Source of the DNA: WTJX01 sp045106295
GTDB lineage: Bacteria; Bacteroidota; Bacteroidia; Cytophagales; JAAEPT01
Direction: 5' to 3'
DNA: 14,033 bases
Assembly (NCBI GenBank): GCA_045106295.1
Contig: JBGCEI010000035.1
Coordinates: 1-14,033, forward strand
Shown here: piece by piece, positions 6,746 through 14,033 of the stretch
Layout of the letters: the number at the start of each line of letters is the position of its first letter
Position numbering within the stretch: position 1 is the stretch's first letter
Translations under genes and position numbers: made by a program
The notes under the pieces: model-generated
The model's input: the letters and a program-made list of their open reading frames with translations, nothing else
Told to the model about the DNA's origin: nothing
Database searches by the model: none

Positions 6746-9700
6746 ATGAGTGATCAACAACAGAAAGTAAATAAGGAATTTAAGCTTTCTACTTGGGCAA
6801 TCAACAACAAGACTACGATGTATGTACTCATGGCCTTGTTCTTGTATCTTGGCTATTCTGCCTTTAATAGTATGCCTAGGGAGAACTTTCCTGAAATTAG
6901 AGAAACGAAGATTTATATTAGTTCTTTGTACCCAGGTAATACCGCGGAGGATATTGAAAAATTAATAACGGATCCTTTAGAAGATAAACTGAAAACACTT
7001 AGTGGTGTAATTGATGTTACGTCTACTTCGCAAGAAGACTATTCATTGATTGTTGCCGAATTTGAAGAAGGTATTACCGTAGATGCTGCTAAGCAAAAGG
7101 TAAAAGATCAGGTAGAAGCGGAAACCTCTAGTGAGGATTGGCCAACTTTTAACAATGCAAAAGTTGAACCTAACATTTTTGAGTTAAGTCTATCAGAAGA
7201 AACACCTATTCTGAACATCAATATTAGTGGAGATTATCCAGTAGATCAATTAAAGGAATACGGTGAATACCTCCAAGATGAGATTGAAGATTTAAAGCAA
7301 ATCAAGAAAGTAGATATCAGAGGTGCTGAGGATAAAGAAGTTGAGGTAGCGGTAGATATTTATAAAATGATGTCTGCTCAGGTAAGTTTTAATGATGTTA
7401 TTAATGCAATTAGTAATGGTAATGTTACTATGTCGGCTGGTAACTTAATCACTGGTGGGCAACGAAGAAATATTCGCATTATTGGTGAGATAGAGAGACC
7501 TAGTGAATTGAAAGACTTTGTTGTTAAGTCAGAAAAAGGAAGAGCTGTTTACTTAACTGATATTGCAAAAGTTAGCTTCAAAGACAAAGAGAAAACTACC
7601 TATGCAAGGGAATTTGATACGGAGTTAGAAAAAGGAGTTCCTGTGGTGATGCTTGATGTCAAGAAAAGATCAGGGAAAAATATGGTGTTAGCAGCTGAGC
7701 AAATTCGTGATATTGTTGATTATGCGAAGAAAAACGTTTTTCCGACAAATCTCAAAGTGACAATCTCAAATGATCAATCATCTAAAACTATTGGTCAAGT
7801 AGATGATTTAGTGAATAATATTATTTTCGGGGTAATTCTAGTAGTAACTGTATTGATGTTTTTCTTAGGCTTTAAGAATGCTCTATTCGTAGGTTTTGCC
7901 ATTCCTATGTCCATGTTTATGTCACTTATGATATTAAGTGCTATGGGCTATACGATGAATACGATGATCCTTTTCGGATTAATTATGGGGCTAGGTATGC
8001 TAGTTGATAATGGTATTGTAGTTGTAGAAAATGCTTACCGCCTTATGGATGAAGAAGGAATGACTAGATTGGAAGCAGCTAAAAAAGGTATTGGAGAAAT
8101 TGCTTATCCTATCATTATTTCAACTCTTACCACTGTTGCTGCATTCGTACCTCTTGGTATGTGGCCAGGTGTGATGGGGCAGTTTATGATTTATTTCCCT
8201 GTGACATTATCTGTTGTTTTGGGATCCTCTTTATTTGTAGCAATTTTCTTTAACTCTGTGATTGTATCTAGGTTTATGTCTGTAGAGGATGAAAATATGC
8301 CTTTGAAGAAAATAATTCGTATTACATCAATTATAGGTGGAATAGGTTTATTGATTATTTTATTTGGTGGGGATTTTAGATCATTGGGTGTTATTATGCT
8401 TTTTACAGCAATTATGCTTTGGGCTTATCGCTTATTTCTAAGACCAATGGTAAATGGTTTTCAAAATAAATCTCTTCCAAAATGGGAACGTTTTTATGGG
8501 GAAATTATCACTGGAGCATTAAAAGGGTATAGGCCTGTCTTTATTTTAATTGGAACATTTGTATTGCTTTTTGTTGCTTTTGGAGGTTTTGGAGGTTCAG
8601 TAGGTAGTCAAAGAACTAAAGTCGAATTCTTTCCGGATAATTCGCCCAACCAAATTATTGTTTACATAGAGTATCCTGAAGGCACAGATATTGAAAAAAC
8701 AAATATCATTACACATGCAGTTGAAGACCGTGTTTTTGATGTGTTGTATGGAAGTGAATACATTGATCAAGGAGAGAATTTCTTGGTAGAAAGTGCAGTA
8801 GCTCAGGTAGGTGCCGGAGCTGGAAACCCTCAAACAGATGGAGGTTCTCAAGCAGAGATGCCTCATAGAGGAAAGATTACTGCAACTATGCGAGAGTTTA
8901 AGTTTAGAAAAGGAGCTGATTCTAAATTATTACAGGCTAAGGTTCAGGAATCATTGAAGGGTATCTATCCTGGAGTTTCCATTTCTGTTGAAAAGGACGC
9001 TGCAGGCCCACCTGCTGGTTATCCGATAAGTATTCAGTTAGAAGGAAAAGACTACAATGAATTGATTGTTACAGCTGAAAAAATGAAAGACTACATCAAT
9101 TCTAAAAATATTGCTGGAATAGATCAGCTAAATATTGATGTCAATAAAGCAAAGCCTGCTATGTTGGTAAATATAGATCGTAAAAAGGCTGGAGAGTTAG
9201 GCGTAAGCGCTGGACAAGTGGGACAGCAATTGAGAAACTCTATATTTGGAGCGAAAGCTGGAGTTTACAAAGAAGGTGGTGATGACTATGATATCTATGT
9301 TCGATTTAACGAGAGAGATAAGTATAATAAGAGTGCCATTTTTGAACAAAAGATAACATTTAGAGACCAATCATCAGGTCAGATAAAAGAAGTCCCTGTT
9401 TCATCGGTTGCTTCTAGAAAAAATAATTCTGTTTACAATGCTATTAAGCATGATAACATGAAACGTGCAGTGTTGCTTTATTCTGCCTTAGCTCCAGGTT
9501 ATACTGATGCAGGTGTAATTGTTAATCAAATTCAGAAGGAAATGGAGAGCTATAAAAATTTACCTGCATCCATTAAAATTGATTATACAGGTCAGATAGA
9601 AGAGCAGAATAAGCAAATGGCATTCTTAATGGGAGCATTTTTTACTGGATTAGCTCTAATTTTCTTCATTTTAATTTTTCAATTTAATTCGGTTTCTAAG

Positions 9701-10225
9701 CCAGGAATTATCATGGTAGCGATTTTCTTGAGTTTGATTGGTGTCTTTGGAGGAATTGTGATTACAGGTGCTCCTTTTGTAATTATGATGACGATGATGG
9801 GAATAATTTCATTAGCTGGTATCGTAGTAAACAATGGTGTAGTATTATTAGATTATACTCAACTATTAATTGATAGAAAGAAAGTAGAACGTGGTCTTGA
9901 TGATAACGCCTTTGTTACTGATGATGAATTAAAAGAAGCGATTATTAAAGGGGGAAAGGCCCGTTTGAGACCCGTACTATTAACTGCCATTACTACCATT
10001 TTAGGGTTGATTCCTTTGGCAACAGGGCTGAACATAAATTTTGCTACTTTAGTTAGTGAATTTGATGCAAAGGTATATGTAGGTGGTGATAATGTGATCT
10101 TCTGGGGACCGTTAGCTTGGACTGTAATCTATGGTTTATTCATCGCTACTTTCTTAACACTAGTTATTGTTCCTGTTATGTATTTACTAATAGAACGCCT
10201 GAAAGTAAGAATATATCAAAGGTAA
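6746..10225 (+). CDS. AcrB-type RND efflux transporter permease
   Basis: This is a proton-driven inner-membrane pump that expels substrates through the adaptor and TolC. Landmarks in the 1159 residues are the N-terminal TM1 (MYVLMALFLYLGYSAF), the porter-domain segment PGNTAEDIE (63-71), the TM4 motif GLGMLVDNGIVVVEN (415-429), KVEFFPDN (625-632) after TM7, and TM10 GIISLAGIVVNNG (1019-1031). RPVLLTAITTILGLIPLATG (1075-1094) is the TM11 signature. The TM4 aspartate pair is D421-N422 rather than DD, and the AcrB Lys940 position is Asn1029, a variant seen in other RND clades. The protein is ~110 residues longer than AcrB. Much of the excess is a hydrophobic insert (about 523-567) between TM6 and TM7 that could form two extra helices. 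Substrates cannot be predicted. Confidence 0.95.
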   Translation: MSDQQQKVNKEFKLSTWAINNKTTMYVLMALFLYLGYSAFNSMPRENFPEIRETKIYISSLYPGNTAEDIEKLITDPLEDKLKTLSGVIDVTSTSQEDYSLIVAEFEEGITVDAAKQKVKDQVEAETSSEDWPTFNNAKVEPNIFELSLSEETPILNINISGDYPVDQLKEYGEYLQDEIEDLKQIKKVDIRGAEDKEVEVAVDIYKMMSAQVSFNDVINAISNGNVTMSAGNLITGGQRRNIRIIGEIERPSELKDFVVKSEKGRAVYLTDIAKVSFKDKEKTTYAREFDTELEKGVPVVMLDVKKRSGKNMVLAAEQIRDIVDYAKKNVFPTNLKVTISNDQSSKTIGQVDDLVNNIIFGVILVVTVLMFFLGFKNALFVGFAIPMSMFMSLMILSAMGYTMNTMILFGLIMGLGMLVDNGIVVVENAYRLMDEEGMTRLEAAKKGIGEIAYPIIISTLTTVAAFVPLGMWPGVMGQFMIYFPVTLSVVLGSSLFVAIFFNSVIVSRFMSVEDENMPLKKIIRITSIIGGIGLLIILFGGDFRSLGVIMLFTAIMLWAYRLFLRPMVNGFQNKSLPKWERFYGEIITGALKGYRPVFILIGTFVLLFVAFGGFGGSVGSQRTKVEFFPDNSPNQIIVYIEYPEGTDIEKTNIITHAVEDRVFDVLYGSEYIDQGENFLVESAVAQVGAGAGNPQTDGGSQAEMPHRGKITATMREFKFRKGADSKLLQAKVQESLKGIYPGVSISVEKDAAGPPAGYPISIQLEGKDYNELIVTAEKMKDYINSKNIAGIDQLNIDVNKAKPAMLVNIDRKKAGELGVSAGQVGQQLRNSIFGAKAGVYKEGGDDYDIYVRFNERDKYNKSAIFEQKITFRDQSSGQIKEVPVSSVASRKNNSVYNAIKHDNMKRAVLLYSALAPGYTDAGVIVNQIQKEMESYKNLPASIKIDYTGQIEEQNKQMAFLMGAFFTGLALIFFILIFQFNSVSKPGIIMVAIFLSLIGVFGGIVITGAPFVIMMTMMGIISLAGIVVNNGVVLLDYTQLLIDRKKVERGLDDNAFVTDDELKEAIIKGGKARLRPVLLTAITTILGLIPLATGLNINFATLVSEFDAKVYVGGDNVIFWGPLAWTVIYGLFIATFLTLVIVPVMYLLIERLKVRIYQR

Positions 10226-10395
10226 TCTGAGGTTTTAGACAAAGGAATGGAAATGTTGATTGGTAGTGTTTTTTAAATTTATTCTTTGATTCTTTCATTG
10301 TTAACGATTAATCAGTCTCTTTATCGAAACTATATCCTATTGTTCGTTTTTAGAAAATCTAGTGACTAACTTTATTGAAAATAAGTAAGGTTATT

Positions 10396-11910
10396 ATGAA
10401 AAGACTATTTACATCTTTCGTCTTGTTGTCCATATTATTTGTAGGAATACAAGCTTAAACAAATGAAACAGAAAATAAATATTACAAATGGAAAAAAGGA
10501 ACTTCTGAATTCCAAAAAGGGTATGTCGTTCTGAAATCAGGACATACGTTATAAGGACAAATTTCTTTATCTGGCAATCCTCCAAGTACTGTTACTTTAT
10601 TGAAAGGAGCTAAAGAAAAAACGAAATTCCCTGCTGCTAGTTTGAAAGCGTATGGTTTACGAATTAGTATTCCTACTAATGAAAGCCCAGAAGATCTCTA
10701 CAAATGGATGCTTGAACAAGTAGTGATGGGCGACAAGGTTAAAAACACTAAAATGACACCTGGTTATTTAAAAACAGTAGATGGCAAGAAGGTATCAGGA
10801 GAACTTCAGTTAAAAACGATAAATGGAGTTTTAGAAACGCTAGTAATCAAAGGAGCTGATAAAAAGAAAGTCAAATACGACAGAAATGATGTGTCAGCGT
10901 ATGGTTTGCTAATGAAAGTATCTGATCTTACGAAGGGTGGTGAAAAAGTGTACAACGATCAAGCTAAAAATTTCCAAAAAGGGAGTGTAACGTTAGCTAG
11001 CGGCACTAAGAAGACTGGTGTTGTTGCTTTCCAAAAAGCTATTCCATTGAATCCGAATAAACCAAACGGAGGGAGTATGTACAAAGGATTGTACTTCGCT
11101 GAAAGCAATGATAGTTATGTGACTTCTTTTTCTTCTAGCGAGTTAAAGTCTATTACACAAGGTGAACAAGCGTATTACCCATACAAAGACGGTTATTTAT
11201 CTAGTAGTGTTTCTGGTGCTGATTATACAGATGATACAAAGGTGTTCCAGAAAGGAACAATTGTGTTAGTAGGAGGTTAGCGTATTACTGGAGATGTAAA
11301 ACAAATTAAAGCACCTGCTACATGGTATGCTAAAGAAATAGAAGTGAAATCTGTTAGTGGTAAGGTTACGGTCTATACTTCAGAGAAAGTAGTGTCTTTT
11401 ACACAAACGATTAATGGAAAAGTAAAACAATACCTAAAAGAAAAAGATGCCTTTGTGGAGCAGATGTATAAAGGGAAAAAATATGTGCTGTTTAGAAATC
11501 CATACTCTACTACTACCAATCAGCTGTTGACTGGACTTGCTCAAAATGTAGGCTAGAGTTTAACAGAAGAAGCAACTAAAGAGATTGCTAGAGCAAAAAC
11601 GAAGGAAGCCATGAAGAATGGAGACGATGCATTCACTGCTGGAATTAAAGGAGCTACGGAAGCAGGAGAGTTTTATGGAGGAGCAAGTGAAGGAGTTGCT
11701 AACATTGATATCAAAAAGAAAGAATTTATTATTCTAAATACAGAAGATAAGTCTAGAACAATGGTGTACAAATCGTCGTACAAAAAGTTAGTGAAGCCAC
11801 TCTTGATGGGATGCTTTAAATACCTTCAAATGAGTAAAGAAGATAAAAAAGTATATGATGACTTCGATAATATTGAAAAAGCTATTGGTTTAGCTGATGA
11901 GTGTTATTAA
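10396..11910 (+). pseudogene. Secreted repeat protein gene interrupted by four in-frame stop codons
   Basis: ATG 10396 opens a single phase that continues to TAA 11908-11910 (505 codons). It is broken only by TAA 10456-10458 (codon 21), TAA 10552-10554 (codon 53), TAG 11278-11280 (codon 295) and TAG 11554-11556 (codon 387). No frameshift is needed. The first 20 codons encode a Sec signal peptide (hydrophobic FVLLSILFVGIQA), and the first stop falls just at the expected cleavage point. Downstream the product is Lys/Gly/Val-rich with four related beta-type units built on G-x-V-x-L-x-x-G-x(4)-G-x-V, at codons 42-56, 123-137, 196-210 and 287-301. I do not recognise a characterised family; similar motifs occur in secreted Bacteroidota proteins of unknown function. 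None of the internal pieces has its own convincing start. It is either a recently inactivated gene or, less likely, one requiring stop-codon readthrough. Confidence 0.8.
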
Positions 11911-11926
11911 GCTAATAAAAAAATAT

Positions 11927-11964
11927 AAAAGGGATGTGATCAATGTATCGCATCCCTTTTTTTT
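11927..11964. terminator. Strong bidirectional intrinsic terminator
   Basis: The stem AAAAGGGATGTGAT (11927-11940) pairs with ATCGCATCCCTTTT (11947-11960) over 14 positions with one G-U wobble, around the 6-nt loop CAATGT. An 8-T tract ends at 11964 on the plus strand. On the minus strand the stem is followed by TTTTATATTTTTTT. It lies 16 nt after the stop of the interrupted plus-strand gene and 7 nt after the mtaB stop, so it serves both convergent genes. Confidence 0.92.
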
Positions 11965-11971
11965 GTAATGA

Positions 11972-13294
11972 CTATGAAATAGAAACTTCTGCTGTTACTA
12001 ATTCAACGGAAACATTTCCTGATTGATCATTAGTATCGAGTAGTTTTACTTTACAGATTTGGTTGATGTATTGTTCATTGTAAGGGAGCTCTATTCTGAC
12101 ATAGTTTTCTGTGAAACCAAGCATCATTCCATTATTTTCTTCTTGTTCAAACAAAGCGAAGCTTGTTTTTCCGATTTGACTTTGATAGAAGAAGCGTTTC
12201 TTTTTATCGGAAAGCATACGTAATCGTTGAGAACGGTTATTTCTTGTTTTTTGATCTACTGTTCCTTTTAAGTCTGGAGCAGCTGTGTTTACTCGTTCAG
12301 AGTAAGTGAATACATGTAGATAAGAGATATCTAGTTCATTTAAGAAGTTGTATGTATCCATGAAGTGTTCTTCCGTTTCTCCAGGGAAACCGACAATTAC
12401 ATCTACTCCAATACAGCAATTTGGCATTAGCTTTTTAATGTAGTCTACTCGTTCTTGATACAGTTCTCTTCTGTAGCGCCTTTTCATAGATGCTAGCAAC
12501 TCATTATTACCAGATTGGAGTGGTATATGAAAATGAGGAACGAATTTAGAAGAATTAGCAACTAAGTCAATTACTTCTTTGTGTAGTAAGTTCGGTTCAA
12601 TAGAAGATATTCTAATTCGTTCTAAACCTTCTACCGTTTCTAATTTTTTAGCGAGTTCTAGGAAGGTAGTCTGACGTTTGCCATCTATGATTCCGAAGTC
12701 TCCAGTATTTACGCCAGTAAGAACAATTTCTTTTATTCCTTGATCTACGATACTTCTTGCGTTCAGTAATACATTGCTAATAGTATCACTTCTACTTTTA
12801 CCACGTGCTAGCGGAATGGTACAAAACGTACAAGTGTAGTCGCAGCCATCTTGTACTTTTAAGAACGTACGTGTTCTGTCATTAATAGAATATGCACTCG
12901 TAAATGTATTTGCTTCAGCTATTTCTGAATGATAAATAGAAGAGGTACTCTTTTTTTCGAAGTCTTTTATTAAATCAAGTAGTTTAAATTTTTCTGATGC
13001 ACCTAATACCGCATCTACACCCGGTATTTCACTAATAGCGGTAGGTTTCAATTGAGCAAAACATCCTGTTACGGCTATAAAAGCATTTGGAGATAGCTTT
13101 AGGGCATCTTTAACTACTTTACGACACTTATTGTCTGCATTTTCAGTGACTGAACAGGTGTTGATGACATAAATATCCGATGGTTCAAAAAAGTCTACCC
13201 GTTCATAGCCTTCGTTTATAAAGGTTTTAGCTAAGGTAGATGTTTCGGAAAAATTCAATTTACAGCCCAGTGTATGGAATGCGACTTTTTTCAT
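11972..13294 (-). CDS. mtaB: tRNA (N6-L-threonylcarbamoyladenosine(37)-C2)-methylthiotransferase MtaB
   Basis: MtaB is a radical-SAM enzyme that adds a methylthio group to t6A37 of ANN-decoding tRNAs. The 440 residues show the N-terminal UPF0004 domain with its three cluster cysteines: Cys11 in HTLGCKLN, Cys47 in INTCSVT and Cys78 in VTGCFAQ. The radical-SAM motif CDYTCTFC gives Cys151, Cys155 and Cys158. SSIEPNLL, HIPLQSGNNELLASMKRRY and VDVIVGFPGETEEHF follow in family order, and a TRAM-like RNA-binding domain forms the last ~65 residues. TLGCKLN, rather than the TFGCQMN of MiaB, favours MtaB. Stop is TAG, and the start is ATG. A consensus promoter ends 4 nt before that ATG. Confidence 0.93.
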   Translation of the reverse strand: MKKVAFHTLGCKLNFSETSTLAKTFINEGYERVDFFEPSDIYVINTCSVTENADNKCRKVVKDALKLSPNAFIAVTGCFAQLKPTAISEIPGVDAVLGASEKFKLLDLIKDFEKKSTSSIYHSEIAEANTFTSAYSINDRTRTFLKVQDGCDYTCTFCTIPLARGKSRSDTISNVLLNARSIVDQGIKEIVLTGVNTGDFGIIDGKRQTTFLELAKKLETVEGLERIRISSIEPNLLHKEVIDLVANSSKFVPHFHIPLQSGNNELLASMKRRYRRELYQERVDYIKKLMPNCCIGVDVIVGFPGETEEHFMDTYNFLNELDISYLHVFTYSERVNTAAPDLKGTVDQKTRNNRSQRLRMLSDKKKRFFYQSQIGKTSFALFEQEENNGMMLGFTENYVRIELPYNEQYINQICKVKLLDTNDQSGNVSVELVTAEVSIS

Positions 13295-13298
13295 AAAA

Positions 13299-13331
13299 CA
13301 AAGATAGTTAGTTTCTACATATTACAACAAA
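13299..13331 (-). promoter_or_regulatory. mtaB promoter (-33 TTTG, -7 TATCTTTG)
   Basis: On the minus strand TTTG (13331-13328) is followed after 21 nt by TATCTTTG (13306-13299), matching the Bacteroidota TTTG...TAnnTTTG promoter. Only four bases separate the -7 box from the mtaB ATG (13294-13292), so transcription is predicted to begin at or within a few bases of the start codon. Confidence 0.7.
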
Positions 13332-13563
13332 TAATTCCTTTAGATTAGGAACCGTGATGGATATGATAAATTGAATAATTCATATAATTAATCTGTATTT
13401 TAGGTGTGTGTGAATAAATAGGTTGTAAATAAGAAATACAAGTGTTCTGGTATTTTAAAAAATAGGTGTTATATTCGAGGTATCATTTTGATCTGGTTTA
13501 AACAGAAATCAATGATTAAAGATTTTACAGATTGTTAATCTAAACTTTTAATAAATACACACA
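13332..13563 (+). other. AT-rich upstream region of the glutamine synthetase gene
   Basis: This non-coding stretch between the divergent mtaB and glutamine synthetase genes holds no exact TAnnTTTG box on the plus strand. The closest is TCATTTTG at 13483-13490. No sigma-54 type TGGCAC-N5-TTGC element was seen. A near-palindrome CTGGTTTAAACAG lies at 13493-13505, and GATTAA (13514-13519) is complementary to TTAATC (13535-13540). Either could contribute to regulation, but this is unproven. Confidence 0.35.
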
Positions 13564-14033
13564 ATGGCTAAGATAAAGTTAGAATACATTTGGTTAGATG
13601 GTTATAAGCCAACTCAGAATATGAGGTCTAAGACCAAAGTTGAAGAGCATGAAGATTTTAAAGGAACATTAGATGAGATCGGAAACTGGTCTTTTGATGG
13701 TTCTTCTACACAACAAGCAGAAGGTGGTTCTTCTGACTGTTTATTAGTACCAGTTGCTATCTATAGAGATCCTGCAAGAGTGAACGGTTGGTTAGTTATG
13801 TCAGAAGTAATGAATGCTGACGGTACGCCACACGAATCAAATGGTAGAGCTACTATTGACGATGAGGATGCAGATTTCTGGTTCGGATTTGAGCAAGAGT
13901 ATTTCATTATGGATACGGATACACAATTACCATTAGGATTCCCTGTAGGTGGTTACCCAGGACCTCAAGGTCTTTACTACTGTTCAGTTGGTGGTAGAAA
14001 TACATTTGGTAGAGAATTGGTTGAAGAACATGC
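13564..14033 (+). CDS. glnII: Glutamine synthetase, eukaryote-like type II (GSII), N-terminal part (3' end outside window)
   Basis: The reading frame from ATG 13564 stays open to the right edge (156 complete codons). It encodes KLEYIWLDGYKPTQNMRSKT at residues 5-24, then WSFDGSSTQQAEGG (42-55), the beta-grasp domain with its substrate-contacting DGSS loop. FWFGFEQEYF (105-114) follows, where Glu110 and Glu112 correspond to metal-binding glutamates, and then GGYPGPQGLYYC (129-140). These are GSII signatures, the short ~340-370-residue class, distinct from dodecameric GSI and from the long GSIII of many Bacteroidota. The enzyme makes glutamine from glutamate, ammonia and ATP in the cytoplasm. 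The catalytic C-terminal part lies outside the window. Confidence 0.93.
   Translation, partial: MAKIKLEYIWLDGYKPTQNMRSKTKVEEHEDFKGTLDEIGNWSFDGSSTQQAEGGSSDCLLVPVAIYRDPARVNGWLVMSEVMNADGTPHESNGRATIDDEDADFWFGFEQEYFIMDTDTQLPLGFPVGGYPGPQGLYYCSVGGRNTFGRELVEEH

Noticed and set aside
8597..8866. Minus-strand open frame inside the RND pump gene.
   Set aside because: Fully embedded in a well-supported gene, no recognisable domain or start context.
10226..10395. Search for a terminator or promoter between the RND gene and the interrupted gene.
   Set aside because: No convincing hairpin with a T-tract. The best promoter-like string, TAACTTTA (10367-10374), lacks a properly spaced TTG, so nothing is annotated.
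10600..11280. Treating 10600-11280, 11344-11556 and 11611-11910 as three separate genes.
   Set aside because: All share one phase with ATG 10396 and its signal peptide, have weak or no start sites, and repeat units cross the stop at 11278; one interrupted gene is the simpler reading.
1..14033. A new defence, CRISPR or mobile system in the window.
   Set aside because: No repeat-spacer array, transposase, integrase, nuclease or toxin-antitoxin signature is visible on either strand.

Overview
The window comes from a low-GC Bacteroidota chromosome, most likely a flavobacterium-like or cytophaga-like lineage. Three things support this. The first protein ends in a type IX secretion (gliding-motility-associated) C-terminal sorting domain. 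Several genes are preceded by the Bacteroidota -7 promoter box TAnnTTTG. The intergenic gaps hold short palindromic repeats of the kind common in that phylum. No plasmid, phage or insertion-sequence hallmark genes are visible.

Layout. Nucleotides 3-962 hold the 3' end of a secreted T9SS cargo protein and, 3 nt later, a small DCC-family thiol oxidoreductase. fabD (fatty-acid synthesis) follows at 1086-1955, then a cloverleaf-shaped palindromic element (2001-2097). Two minus-strand housekeeping genes come next: an A-type Fe-S carrier (2126-2452) and a YeeZ-like NAD(P)-binding SDR protein (2527-3339).

Nucleotides 3426-10225 are a self-contained multidrug-type efflux operon: a TetR regulator, a TolC-like outer-membrane channel, a lipoprotein HlyD-type adaptor and an AcrB-type RND pump. 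Together these would span the envelope from inner membrane to outside. A perfect 17-bp inverted repeat lies on top of the predicted tetR promoter and is the obvious candidate operator for autorepression of the whole operon.

Nucleotides 10396-11910 form one uninterrupted reading phase of 505 codons. It starts with a signal peptide and encodes repeated beta-rich units, but carries four in-frame TAA/TAG stops and no frameshift. I call it a pseudogene; the pattern is unusual and is the most noteworthy feature here. A strong bidirectional terminator (11927-11964) separates it from the convergent mtaB (tRNA ms2t6A methylthiotransferase, 11972-13294), whose predicted promoter abuts its start codon. 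The window ends inside a eukaryote-like type II glutamine synthetase gene (13564 onward).

I found no tRNA, rRNA, CRISPR array or clearly new multi-gene system. The candidates for a second look are the multiply-interrupted gene, the operator-promoter overlap, the possible leaderless starts and the structured intergenic repeats.
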